Positions 25,714 to 33,216 of a stretch of 64,000 bases of DNA are shown piece after piece (position 1 is the first letter of the stretch; every line of letters begins with the position of its first letter). The position numbers and the translations under genes are program-made. Source of the DNA: Synechococcus sp. MW101C3. Lineage in GTDB: Bacteria; Cyanobacteriota; Cyanobacteriia; PCC-6307; Cyanobiaceae. The stretch lies in contig NZ_NQKX01000003.1 in assembly GCF_002252635.1 (NCBI RefSeq), positions 1 to 64,000 on the forward strand, given 5' to 3'. The notes under the pieces are model-generated. The model did no database searches. It had not been told where the DNA came from and saw only the letters and a program-made list of their open reading frames with translations.

Positions 25714-26264
25714 GTCCCCCGCGATCCCGTCGCCACCTGGTTCCAGGGCATCACAGCCAGCAGCCGCGCCATGCCGCAGAAGCCGCTCAGGCCCGCGAAG
25801 GTGAGGCCAGCCCCCACGAATCCGCTCAGCCAGATCCAGCCGGGAGCCACTGTCTGGCTCAGGATCACCCCCAGCAACACCAGGCTTCCTGCCACGATCT
25901 GCACCTGGCGCATCAATGGCAGTGGTGCTCCTTTGAGCTTGCGCACGGAGAAACCAGCCGCCTGCCAGGCGGGGATGCCACCGAGCAGGTCAGCCACCGG
26001 ATGGGGGTGACCCTTTTGCAGAAGCTGGGTCAAGGCCTTGGTGCTGCGGTTACCGCTCTGGCAGACCAGCACAAGCGCTCCGCTCGGCAGGTCGGCCCGG
26101 GTGAGGCGCGAGAGGGGAACGTTGAGGCTGCCGCTGATGTGACCGGAGGCGTACTCCATCGGTTCGCGCACATCGATCACGGTGACGCCTTGAGCCGCCA
26201 GCTGGTCGGCCAGGTCATGGGCGCTGATGCGGTGGAGTTGTGCAGCTGCAGGGGTGGAAGCCAT
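25710..26264 (-). CDS. Rhodanese with C-terminal DUF2892 membrane domain (YgaP-like)
   Basis: A 184-residue protein. An N-terminal rhodanese domain (VTVIDVREPMEYASGHI; active-site LVCQSGNRSTKAL with Cys at about residue 68) is followed by two membrane helices of the DUF2892 type (VAGSLVLLGVILSQ and FVGAGLTFAGLSGFCGMARL). This is the layout of E. coli YgaP, a membrane sulfurtransferase. The ATG at 26264 (MASTPAAAQLHRIS) is preferred to one at 26372, which would run into the upstream gene. It sits between the dioxygenase and the exporter. Confidence 0.88.
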   Translation of the reverse strand: MASTPAAAQLHRISAHDLADQLAAQGVTVIDVREPMEYASGHISGSLNVPLSRLTRADLPSGALVLVCQSGNRSTKALTQLLQKGHPHPVADLLGGIPAWQAAGFSVRKLKGAPLPLMRQVQIVAGSLVLLGVILSQTVAPGWIWLSGFVGAGLTFAGLSGFCGMARLLAVMPWNQVATGSRGT

Positions 26265-26352
26265 CGGTGGAGAAGCAGAGAACGGGGCAATGCCGAAGCG
26301 GAGTCGGTGATCGAAGCGGGGTCGGTGATCAGAGCGATCAGGGGCGCACCCC

Positions 26353-27474
26353 TCAGACAGGGATGGCGCCATCCAGCGGGAAGCCCTCGGCCGCCCAACG
26401 GCTCAGGCCGCCGTGCAGGTTGGCCACCTGAGCGTGACCAGCCTTCAGCAGTTGCTGGGTGGCAAGGGCGGAACGACTGCCGGAATGGCAGACCACCACC
26501 AGCGGTCGACCGGTGGGGATCTCGCTGGAGCGGCCTTCAAGCTCCGGCAGGGGGATCAGCAGGCTGCCGGCCACCCGGCCGTCGGGGCCGTTGAATTCCT
26601 CCGCAGAGCGCACATCGAGCACGGTGAGATCGCTCTGATGGGCAACCACCCAGGCCGGTGTGAGTTCAGGCAGGCCGGCGTAGCTGCGGGTCAGGGGCGC
26701 CCAGGCGGGAACGGCCGCCAGCTCGCGTGGCTTGCCGGAGCGCATGTTGCCGGGCAGGGCTTCGGCGATCTTGTGGGGATGGGGAAGCTTCATCGCCTCC
26801 ATGTGGCCGACGAAATCCCGCTCGGTGGCATTGCCACCAAGCCTTGCGTTGAAGACCTTCTCCTCGGCAACGGAGGTCACGCTGCGGCCGGTGTAGTCGT
26901 GGCCGGGGTAGAGCAGACAGGCCTCGGGCAGAGAAAGGATCTGCCCCGTGATCGAGGTCCAGAGGGTGTGGGCGTTGCCCTGCTGGAAGTCGCAGCGGCC
27001 GCAGCCGCGGACCAGCACGGCATCGCCGGTGAAGGCCTTCGCCTGGTCATCGAGCACGTAGGTGAGGCAACCGTCGGTGTGGCCGGGGGTGGCGCGCACC
27101 TCCACGGAGCGCTCGCCGAAGGGAACCCGATCACCGTGCCGCAGTGGCAGGCTCACGTACTCGGCACCGACAGCAGCGGCAAGGCCAATGGCACTGCCGG
27201 TGGCGGCGTGCATCAGCCAGCTGCCCGTCACGTGGTCGGCATGGGCATGGGTGTCCAGGCAGGCCACCACATCGATGTCCAGTTCACGGATCAGGGCAAG
27301 ATCGCGGTCGTGCTGCTCGAAGACCGCATCGATCAGCAGGCCCTGGCGGCTGCGCACATCGGCCAGCAGGTAGGTGAAGGTGCCGGTGTCGCCGTCGAAG
27401 AGCTGGCGGAAGAGCAGGCTGCCGCCACCGGCGGCGGCGGCGAGGGAAAGAACAGACGCGGGAGCGACGGCCAT
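26353..27474 (-). CDS. Persulfide dioxygenase-rhodanese fusion (ETHE1/Blh-like)
   Basis: A 373-residue protein. The N-terminal metallo-beta-lactamase domain has the ETHE1 pattern: THAHADHVTGS (residues 75-85), VRATPGHTDGC, FTGDAVLVRGCGRCDFQQGN and YPGHDYTGR. A C-terminal rhodanese domain has VLDVRSAEEFNGPDGRV and the active-site VVCHSGSRSA. ETHE1 oxidises glutathione persulfide to sulfite and glutathione with Fe and O2, and the fused rhodanese supplies or uses persulfide. It is the first gene of a four-gene operon facing an ArsR regulator. The ATG at 27474 (MAVAPASVLS) is chosen over 27591. Confidence 0.9.
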   Translation of the reverse strand: MAVAPASVLSLAAAAGGGSLLFRQLFDGDTGTFTYLLADVRSRQGLLIDAVFEQHDRDLALIRELDIDVVACLDTHAHADHVTGSWLMHAATGSAIGLAAAVGAEYVSLPLRHGDRVPFGERSVEVRATPGHTDGCLTYVLDDQAKAFTGDAVLVRGCGRCDFQQGNAHTLWTSITGQILSLPEACLLYPGHDYTGRSVTSVAEEKVFNARLGGNATERDFVGHMEAMKLPHPHKIAEALPGNMRSGKPRELAAVPAWAPLTRSYAGLPELTPAWVVAHQSDLTVLDVRSAEEFNGPDGRVAGSLLIPLPELEGRSSEIPTGRPLVVVCHSGSRSALATQQLLKAGHAQVANLHGGLSRWAAEGFPLDGAIPV

Positions 27475-27602
27475 GGGTGGTCCATCAGCAATTGCTATGA
27501 CTTTAACAGCATAAGGTGTATGCAAACAATGCTCGTTAAGCCGCAAGCCGTCATTTGCTCCAGCTTCGGTGCATAATGCTGCAAGCGACATATCTGATTG
27601 CC
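27475..27602. promoter_or_regulatory. Divergent promoter with candidate ArsR operators
   Basis: The 128 bases between the persulfide operon and arsR contain two related palindromes. GCATA-AGGTG-TATGC lies at 27509-27523 and GCATAATGC at 27571-27579. Their placement in a shared control region fits an ArsR regulator that represses both its own gene and the operon until persulfide appears. No binding data exist; the link is inferred from layout. Confidence 0.5.
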
Positions 27603-27950
27603 ATGGCTGCGCCCGTTGCCGGATCCCTGCCGAGCCCCCAGCTCGTCGAAGAACTCAGTGGTTTCTTCCGTCTGCTGAGCGAACCGGCACGCCTGCAACT
27701 GCTCTGCCAGCTCAAACAGCAAGGAGCCATGGATGTGGCCTCCCTGGTGGAGGCCACGGGTTTCAGCCAGTCCCACATCAGCCGCCAGCTGGGGCAGCTG
27801 CAACGGGCTGGTCTGGTGCGTTGCGAGCGGGATGGGGTGCGGCTGATTTACGCCGTTGCCGATCCCTTGGTGGATGAACTCTGCAATCTGGTGCAGGGGC
27901 GTCTGAGACAACGGTTTGAGGAGCAGCTCCGGCAGCTGCAGCCGGTCTGA
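27603..27950 (+). CDS. ArsR-family repressor, BigR/SqrR-like
   Basis: A 115-residue winged-helix protein: FFRLLSEPARLQLLCQL, then ATGFSQSHISRQLGQLQRAGLV as recognition helix and VRCERDGVRLIYAV as wing. Cysteines are at residues 35, 74 and 94. Cys35 (alpha-2) and Cys94 (last helix) sit where BigR/SqrR place the pair that forms a tetrasulfide on persulfide exposure. It lacks the clear metal-ligand CxC of ArsR/SmtB sensors. It is divergent from the persulfide operon, so sulfide control is likely. The ATG at 27603 is preferred to 27555. Confidence 0.85.
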   Translation: MAAPVAGSLPSPQLVEELSGFFRLLSEPARLQLLCQLKQQGAMDVASLVEATGFSQSHISRQLGQLQRAGLVRCERDGVRLIYAVADPLVDELCNLVQGRLRQRFEEQLRQLQPV

Positions 27951-28106
27951 TGGACACCATCCGTTTCGCGCGTCCGCAATCGTCCTGAACGGAACCCTCA
28001 GGCCTTTTTCATCGCCAGGCCCAGCGCCCGCAGTGGCAGGAGCAGATGGGACATGGGGAGCTCCGGCGGTGGGGGTTAACGCGGCTGGGTGGGGGTCAAA
28101 GTCCCA

Positions 28107-29186
28107 CTAACCGATCGCTGGAGCGGTGAGCGCCACGGGGGTGCTGGAACTGGTGGCCAGATCCAGCGGGAAGTTGTGGACGTTGCGCTCGTGCATGGCC
28201 TCAATGCCCAGCCCACCGCGGTTGAGCACATCGGCCCAGGTGTTGATCACCCGGCCCTGGTGGTCGATCACGGAGTGGTTGAAGTTGAGGCCGTTGAGGT
28301 TGAACGAGAAGCTCGCCACCGCCAGTGCCGCGAACCAGATGCCGATCACCGGCCAGGCGGCCAGGAAGAAGTGCAGGCTGCGGCTGTTGTTGAAGGAGGC
28401 GTACTGGAAGATCAGACGACCGAAGTAGCCGTGGGCAGCCACGATGTTGTAGGTCTCCTCCTCCTGCCCGAATCTGTAGCCACGGTTCTGGCTTTCGACC
28501 TCGGTGGTTTCACGCACCAGGGAACTGGTGACCAGAGAGCCGTGCATGGCGGAGAACAGCGCCCCACCGAACACACCCACCACACCGAGCATGTGGAAAG
28601 GGTGCATCAGCACGTTGTGCTCAGCCTGAAGCACCAGCATGAAATTGAAGGTGCCGGAAATTCCGAGCGGCATGCCGTCGGAGAAGGAGCCCTGGCCGAT
28701 CGAATACACCAGCAGCACGGCGGTGGCGGCGGCCACGGGCGCTGAATACGCCACGGCGATCCAAGGGCGCATGCCGAGCCGGTAGCTCAGCTCCCATTCA
28801 CGCCCCATCCAGCAGAAGATGCCGATCAGGAAGTGAAAGATGATCAGTTGGTAGGGGCCACCGTTGTAGAGCCACTCATCAAGGCTGGAGGCAGCCCAGA
28901 TCGGGTAGAAGTGCAGGCCGATGGCATTGGAACTGGGCACCACCGCGGCGGTGATGATGTTGTTGCCATAGAGCAGGCCGCCGGAAACGGGCTCACGGAT
29001 GCCGTCGATATCGACGGGTGGGGAGCCCACGAAGGCGATCACGAAGCAGACGGTGGCCGCCAGCAGGGTGGGGATCATCAGCACGCCGAACCAGCCCACA
29101 TAAAGGCGGTTCTCGGTGCTGGTGACCCAGTCCTTGAAGGACCCCCAGGAGAGACCCGGGAGGCGGCGTAGGGATGTAGTGACCAT
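28107..29186 (-). CDS. psbA: Photosystem II D1 protein, D1'-like variant
   Basis: The 359-residue D1 core subunit of photosystem II. TyrZ (Y161), the Mn-cluster ligands D170, E189, H332, E333, D342 and A344, the H198 chlorophyll ligand, iron ligands H215 and H272, and S264 of the QB site are all present. The C-terminal extension after A344 is normal. It differs from common picocyanobacterial D1 by A80 (usual G), L158 (usual F), A286 (usual T), W126 (usual Y), A98 (usual E) and S162 (usual P). Positions 80, 158 and 286 define the D1' form reported to be induced at low oxygen. E130 marks a high-light-type pheophytin site. Start MVTTSLRR at 29186; a start at 29252 is unlikely. Confidence 0.95.
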   Translation of the reverse strand: MVTTSLRRLPGLSWGSFKDWVTSTENRLYVGWFGVLMIPTLLAATVCFVIAFVGSPPVDIDGIREPVSGGLLYGNNIITAAVVPSSNAIGLHFYPIWAASSLDEWLYNGGPYQLIIFHFLIGIFCWMGREWELSYRLGMRPWIAVAYSAPVAAATAVLLVYSIGQGSFSDGMPLGISGTFNFMLVLQAEHNVLMHPFHMLGVVGVFGGALFSAMHGSLVTSSLVRETTEVESQNRGYRFGQEEETYNIVAAHGYFGRLIFQYASFNNSRSLHFFLAAWPVIGIWFAALAVASFSFNLNGLNFNHSVIDHQGRVINTWADVLNRGGLGIEAMHERNVHNFPLDLATSSSTPVALTAPAIG

Positions 29187-29438
29187 GGTGCCGAAACACG
29201 AAGGACGGGGGAGAAGCGACCGCTCGCCACAGGGACGACGGTTCACCGCCAACGGCGCTCAGAGAAGGAACCGGCTGTGCAGACGCACAAGCAGGCATCA
29301 CGTGAGTGTAGTTATGCGGTTTTGCGCTTAAACCCACATGCATACTAACGCTGATATCCGTGCCCGCGCGTGCCTCCCCCTTTCAGCGCCTATTGGCAGA
29401 CCGACATAGGGTCAAGAGGCCCGCAACCTCTCCAAACC
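29187..29438. promoter_or_regulatory. Divergent promoter region of psbA and DUF3122 copy 3
   Basis: This 252-base region serves psbA (minus) and the DUF3122 gene (plus). On the minus strand TTTAAG and TACACT are spaced by 16 bases (around 29304-29331) and could be a psbA promoter. It also holds a TATGC half-site at 29313-29317 and a GCATA at 29340-29344, the same half-sites seen in the arsR operator region. Whether they bind the same regulator is an inference. Confidence 0.4.
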
Positions 29439-30011
29439 ATGGCCTTTTCATCAGGGTGGGAGCCCAGGCTTCGCGCCGTTGGAGCCGCCGCTGTCGTGCC
29501 AGCGAGACTGCTGGCTCGTCTGCTGGGCGCGGCGCTGGCAGTGGTGATGTTCACAGCCGGCCTGTCGCTGCTGCCAGGGGCTGGCATGGCGGAGGGACAG
29601 GCCATGGCGGGGGGCTCCCCCCAGCGCTGGACGCTCAGTGATGCGGCCGGCCAACGCTGGGGCCTGGTGTTGTTCGAGCAACCCGATCACATCTATCCCG
29701 CAGGCCCGCGCTTACGCCTGAATGCCCTGACGCCCGGTCTCCAGATCGATCACCTACGCCCCTTGCAGGTCGACGACGGAGCGGGTCATCAATGGCAACT
29801 GCCCAACCTCAGCGAGGAGCTGGTGGCGGCAGAAGAGACGGCACTACCGCAGGGAGCCGCCCAGTTTGATGCGGCTGGCCTGATGCCTGCCCCCAGCGAC
29901 TTACGGCCCCTACGCCTGCTGGTGCCGGTTGCCAATGGGGGCGCCGATGTTGCGCTCATGCTCGGAGCGGATCCCACCAAGCAACTGGCCCGTCGAGCTG
30001 CTGACCTTTGA
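29439..30011 (+). CDS. DUF3122 family secreted protein, copy 3
   Basis: A DUF3122 protein of about 190 residues with a signal segment (LLGAALAVVMFTAGLSLLPG). The domain shows QRWTLSDAAGQRWGLVLFEQ, YPAGPRLRLNALTPGLQ, IDHLRPLQVDDGAGHQWQLP and NLSEELVAAEE. It is divergent from psbA and aligns best with copy 1 at 13832. A role near the thylakoid lumen would fit its export signal and psbA neighbour, but this is inference. The ATG at 29439 is preferred to one at 29370. Confidence 0.78.
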   Translation: MAFSSGWEPRLRAVGAAAVVPARLLARLLGAALAVVMFTAGLSLLPGAGMAEGQAMAGGSPQRWTLSDAAGQRWGLVLFEQPDHIYPAGPRLRLNALTPGLQIDHLRPLQVDDGAGHQWQLPNLSEELVAAEETALPQGAAQFDAAGLMPAPSDLRPLRLLVPVANGGADVALMLGADPTKQLARRAADL

Positions 30012-30370
30012 CAGCCCACCAGCGACCTTTGAACCGGCATGGCAAGGGCGGGATTCACACCACACCCCATATCACACCATGGGATTATGATGGTGTGAAC
30101 ACATCAATACGGAGGAGCGGGCCATTCAGGCAGTTTTTGAAATAGTCAGATTCTGATCAGATCTTGCCCGCAAGCCAGCCAACATCTGGGACCACCACAC
30201 CCAACGACTTTGATGCAGGACCTGGTTTCTCCCTCCCGATTGTCTCGGTTGTGGAGTGGCTATTGGCGTGGCTCTCCATCCGCATCAAGATGAAGAGGGC
30301 ATGAATCCCTGGAATATTCTCTCAGTTCGTAGCGATCACACGTATTCGTTGTGCATCACCCCCCTACCCC
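30012..30370. other. Intergenic stretch with a CACACCA-rich inverted repeat
   Basis: About 360 bases with no supported gene. Its notable content is the inverted repeat at 30054-30099, listed separately. The rest is of mixed composition, and the part just before the ribbon-helix-helix gene is AT-richer, consistent with a promoter. Confidence 0.4.
30054..30099. repeat. Inverted repeat with TTCACACCA arms
   Basis: TTCACACCA at 30054-30062 and CACACCAT at 30073-30080 are both inverted against ATGGTGTGAA at 30090-30099. The inner pair forms an 8-base stem with a 9-base loop. No T-tract follows, so a terminator is unlikely; an operator or attachment-like site is possible. Confidence 0.55.
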
Positions 30371-30718
30371 ATGTTTAGGTCTGCCATGACTTCCATAACT
30401 CCCAACTCCAAGTCCATAGGCAATGCTTCCCAGACCACGAGCGAGCGTGTTCGGATCATGCAACGTCAGCCACGCCGCATCTCCATCACCATCAGCCATC
30501 AGGTGTATCAAACCCTCCTGAACCGCTCGGAAGAGGAGGGTCGTTCCATGTCCAATCTCTGCGCCTTCCTGCTGGAGGAAGTGCTCCACCAGCAAGCGCC
30601 CGCTCCTGCACACAGCCAGGCCTATGCTCAGCCCCCAAGCACCAGCGAAAGAAGCCAACCGCAGCACAGCCACTCGATGCCTGTGGGAGTGTCTGCAACG
30701 AACGGTGCTTATGTCTGA
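30371..30718 (+). CDS. Ribbon-helix-helix (CopG-like) DNA-binding protein
   Basis: A 115-residue protein. Residues of about 33-70 form a ribbon-helix-helix domain: RRISITISHQVYQTLLNRSE supplies the strand and first helix, and GRSMSNLCAFLLEEVL the second. The C-terminal tail is low-complexity Pro/Ser/His/Gln and probably disordered. No toxin gene follows it, so it may be a stand-alone regulator rather than an antitoxin. Starts at 30371 and 30386 are both possible. Confidence 0.7.
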   Translation: MFRSAMTSITPNSKSIGNASQTTSERVRIMQRQPRRISITISHQVYQTLLNRSEEEGRSMSNLCAFLLEEVLHQQAPAPAHSQAYAQPPSTSERSQPQHSHSMPVGVSATNGAYV

Positions 30719-30759
30719 GCCGCCCAATCGCGGCGGTGGCAGTAACCCCCAGGCACCTC

Positions 30760-31521
30760 TCAGGCCATCGCCTGCGTCTGCTGATGGGGAAGATCAAGGC
30801 AATAGCCCATGCCATAGATCGTTTTGAGAAAACGGGGGCGGTGCGGCTCCGGTTCGATCTTGGTTCTGAGGTGACGAATGTGGGTGCGAATGCACTCAAT
30901 GTCGTCACCGCTGGGGTGGCCCCACACCTCCTTGAGAATCACCCCCCACGACACCGCCTGGCCATGGCGTTGCAGCAGACAGTGCAGCAGTTCGAATTCC
31001 AGCCTGGTGAGGCGTATCGGCTGGTCAAACCACTGCACCTCCAGCTGCTCAGGGCAAAGCGTGAGAGGTCCGAAAGAAAGGATTTCCGGTGTGACCAAGG
31101 CCAGCGGCGGTTCCAGCTGGTGGCGCAGCAGCGCCCGGATGCGGACGAACACCTCCTCCACCTGGAACGGCTTGGTCACGTAGTCGTCGGCGCCACAGTT
31201 GAAGGCCTTGATCTTGTCTTCCTTGCTGGCCAGTGCCGTGAGCACCATCACGGGCAAGCGGGCGGTGCGCTGATCACGGCGGAGGCGCTGCAATACCGAG
31301 AGGCCGTCCAGCTTGGGCAGCAGCAGGTCGAGCACGATCAGATGGGGCTGGTGCTCCATGGCCATGGCCTGGCCGTGGTAGCCGTCACCGGCGTGCAAAA
31401 TGCGCCAGCCCACCTGCTCCAGCAGCGGGGTGAGCACCTCGACCACCTCCGGCTCATGGTCGATGAGTTGGATCAGGGGTTGCACGCGCAACAGAAGGTA
31501 CTGCAGGAGGAACTGAGTCAA
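30760..31521 (-). CDS. OmpR/PhoB-family response regulator
   Basis: A 253-residue two-domain regulator. The receiver has the phosphorylated Asp65 in LIVLDLLLPKLDG, the switch VLTALASKEDK and the Lys in GADDYVTKPF; the first acidic pair reads DHEPE rather than the usual DDE. The C-terminal winged helix shows RLTRLEFELLHCLLQRHGQ, a CIRTHIRHLRTKIEP recognition region and LKTIYGMGYCL. No histidine kinase gene is adjacent. The true start may be a GTG at 31485 (QPLIQLIDHEP), which better fits the family. Confidence 0.88.
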   Translation of the reverse strand: MTQFLLQYLLLRVQPLIQLIDHEPEVVEVLTPLLEQVGWRILHAGDGYHGQAMAMEHQPHLIVLDLLLPKLDGLSVLQRLRRDQRTARLPVMVLTALASKEDKIKAFNCGADDYVTKPFQVEEVFVRIRALLRHQLEPPLALVTPEILSFGPLTLCPEQLEVQWFDQPIRLTRLEFELLHCLLQRHGQAVSWGVILKEVWGHPSGDDIECIRTHIRHLRTKIEPEPHRPRFLKTIYGMGYCLDLPHQQTQAMA

Positions 31522-31744
31522 TGCTGCAGACCTTCATCATCAAGTGAGTGGAATGTCTTGATAAAGAAATACTGAAGCTCCTGATTTGCTTATGATTTCA
31601 ATCAACACTCTTTCGGTTTCTCAGCATCCGCCCTGCCTCGGCCCCAGTCACTGACTTGGATTTGCCCCCGGTCCTGGCCTCAGTCACCCTTTTGCACCGT
31701 GTCGCGCCGTGCTGCCGACCGTGGGTGCGTCCTCCCCGCTGCGC

Positions 31745-33181
31745 TCAGTTCGGCATCGTTACAAATTCCTCAGAAACGGTGGGGTGCAACGCCATGGTGC
31801 GATCGAAATCCGCCTTGGTGGCTCCCATGCCGATGGCGATCGCCGCCATCTGAATGATCTCGGCGGCGTGCTCGCCCACCATGTGGCAGCCCACCACCTT
31901 GCCGGTGGCCACCTCCACCACCAGCTTCAGCAGGCAGCGGGGGCCGCTCTTGGGCAGGGCCTGCGCCATCGAGCGGAAGCGGGCCCGATGAATGCGGATG
32001 CCATCGGCGCCGAAACGCTCGATCGCCGCTTCTTCGCTGAGACCCACGGTGGAAAGCTCCGGCTGGCTGAACACGGCGCTGGCCACCAGCTCGTGATCCA
32101 CCTGGCGCGGCTTGCCGCCAAAGACGCTGTCAGCGAAGGCGCGGCCCTCATCCACCGCCACCGGCGTGAGGTTGATGCGATCGGTCACGTCGCCCACCGC
32201 ATAGATGTGGGGCACGTTGGTGCGTTGATCGGCATCCACCGGGATGCGGCCCGCCTCGCTGGCCACACCGGCAGCTGCCAGATGCAGCGGCTCCAGCCGG
32301 GGCCGGCGGCCGGTGGCCAGCAGCACACCGCCGCAGGCCAGCTGCTCGCCGTCCTGGGTGGTCACCTGCAGATCACCGGGGGTGCCGCTGATGGCGGCAG
32401 GGCTGTGGCTGAAGCGGATCTCGATGCCGGCCTCCTCCATCCCCTCGCGCACGGCGCCGGCCAGCTCGAGGTCAAAGCCCCGCAGCAGGTGATCGCCACG
32501 CACCAGCTGAGTGACGGCCACGCCCAGGCCATTGAGGATGCAGGCGAACTCACAGGCGATGAAGCCCGCACCCACGATCACCACCCGCTGGGGCAGTTCC
32601 TCCAGCAGGAACATGTCGTCGCTCACCCAGGCCAGCTCGGCGCCCGGCAGCACCGGCCGCTGGGGCACACCACCAGCGGCGATCAGCACCCGCTCCGCCC
32701 GCAGGCGGCGGCTGGCGGTGGTGGCGGCTGCCTCACCGGTGATGTCTTCACTGGCCACCACGTCCACGTGATGGGAATCAGCGAAGCGGCCCCAGCCGCG
32801 CACCAGCTCCACACCGGCCTTCTCGAGAAAGCTGATGTGCAACGCATTGAGCCGGTCGACCTCGGCGCGCACATTGGCCAGCAGCCGTGCCGGCTCGCAG
32901 TGGGCGGCCTCCACCGTCCAGCCGAACGCCTCGGCGTCGTGAAGGATGTGGCGGTAGGCCGAGCCATACACCAACAACTTCTTGGGCACACAACCGCGGA
33001 TCACGCAGGTGCCGCCCACCCGATCGCCTTCAAGCACCGCCACCCGGGCGCCGTAGGAGGCAGCGCGCTTGGCCGCTGCCAGGCCGCCGGAGCCGGCGCC
33101 GATCACAACCAGATCGAAGCCGTCTTCAGCGGGTTGGGGGGAAGCAGTCACGGCTGATCGGAGCACGATGGCTTCAATCAT
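31745..33181 (-). CDS. gor: Glutathione reductase
   Basis: An FAD- and NADPH-dependent disulfide reductase of glutathione-reductase type. It has the FAD motif VVIGAGSGG, the redox pair in GGTCVIRGCVPKK (Cys59 and Cys64), an NADPH Rossmann VVIVGAGFIACEFA, the second FAD segment IYAVGDVTDRINLTPVA and the C-terminal His-Glu pair in HPTVSEEFV. Length up to 478 residues is normal. It ends an apparent run arsR - pentapeptide protein - gor, 35 bases after the pentapeptide gene. The real start may be a GTG at 33151, since the first ten residues look unlike the family. Confidence 0.9.
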   Translation of the reverse strand: MIEAIVLRSAVTASPQPAEDGFDLVVIGAGSGGLAAAKRAASYGARVAVLEGDRVGGTCVIRGCVPKKLLVYGSAYRHILHDAEAFGWTVEAAHCEPARLLANVRAEVDRLNALHISFLEKAGVELVRGWGRFADSHHVDVVASEDITGEAAATTASRRLRAERVLIAAGGVPQRPVLPGAELAWVSDDMFLLEELPQRVVIVGAGFIACEFACILNGLGVAVTQLVRGDHLLRGFDLELAGAVREGMEEAGIEIRFSHSPAAISGTPGDLQVTTQDGEQLACGGVLLATGRRPRLEPLHLAAAGVASEAGRIPVDADQRTNVPHIYAVGDVTDRINLTPVAVDEGRAFADSVFGGKPRQVDHELVASAVFSQPELSTVGLSEEAAIERFGADGIRIHRARFRSMAQALPKSGPRCLLKLVVEVATGKVVGCHMVGEHAAEIIQMAAIAIGMGATKADFDRTMALHPTVSEEFVTMPN

Positions 33182-33216
33182 GCAGGGCGGGGCGTGCCCC
33201 CGTGCCGGCCTGGCAC

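Noticed and set aside
27951-28106. Terminator between arsR and psbA
   Set aside because: Only a weak 5-base GTGGG/CCCAC pairing without a T-tract; not enough to call.
28107-29186. Idea that the variant D1 is a rogue (non-water-splitting) D1
   Set aside because: All Mn-cluster ligands, TyrZ and His190 are present, so it does not fit the rogue form.
31709-33157. Long open frame (482 codons) on the plus strand
   Set aside because: It is antisense to glutathione reductase, is rich in His, Gln, Gly and Ala and lacks any motif; a shadow of the GC-rich real gene.
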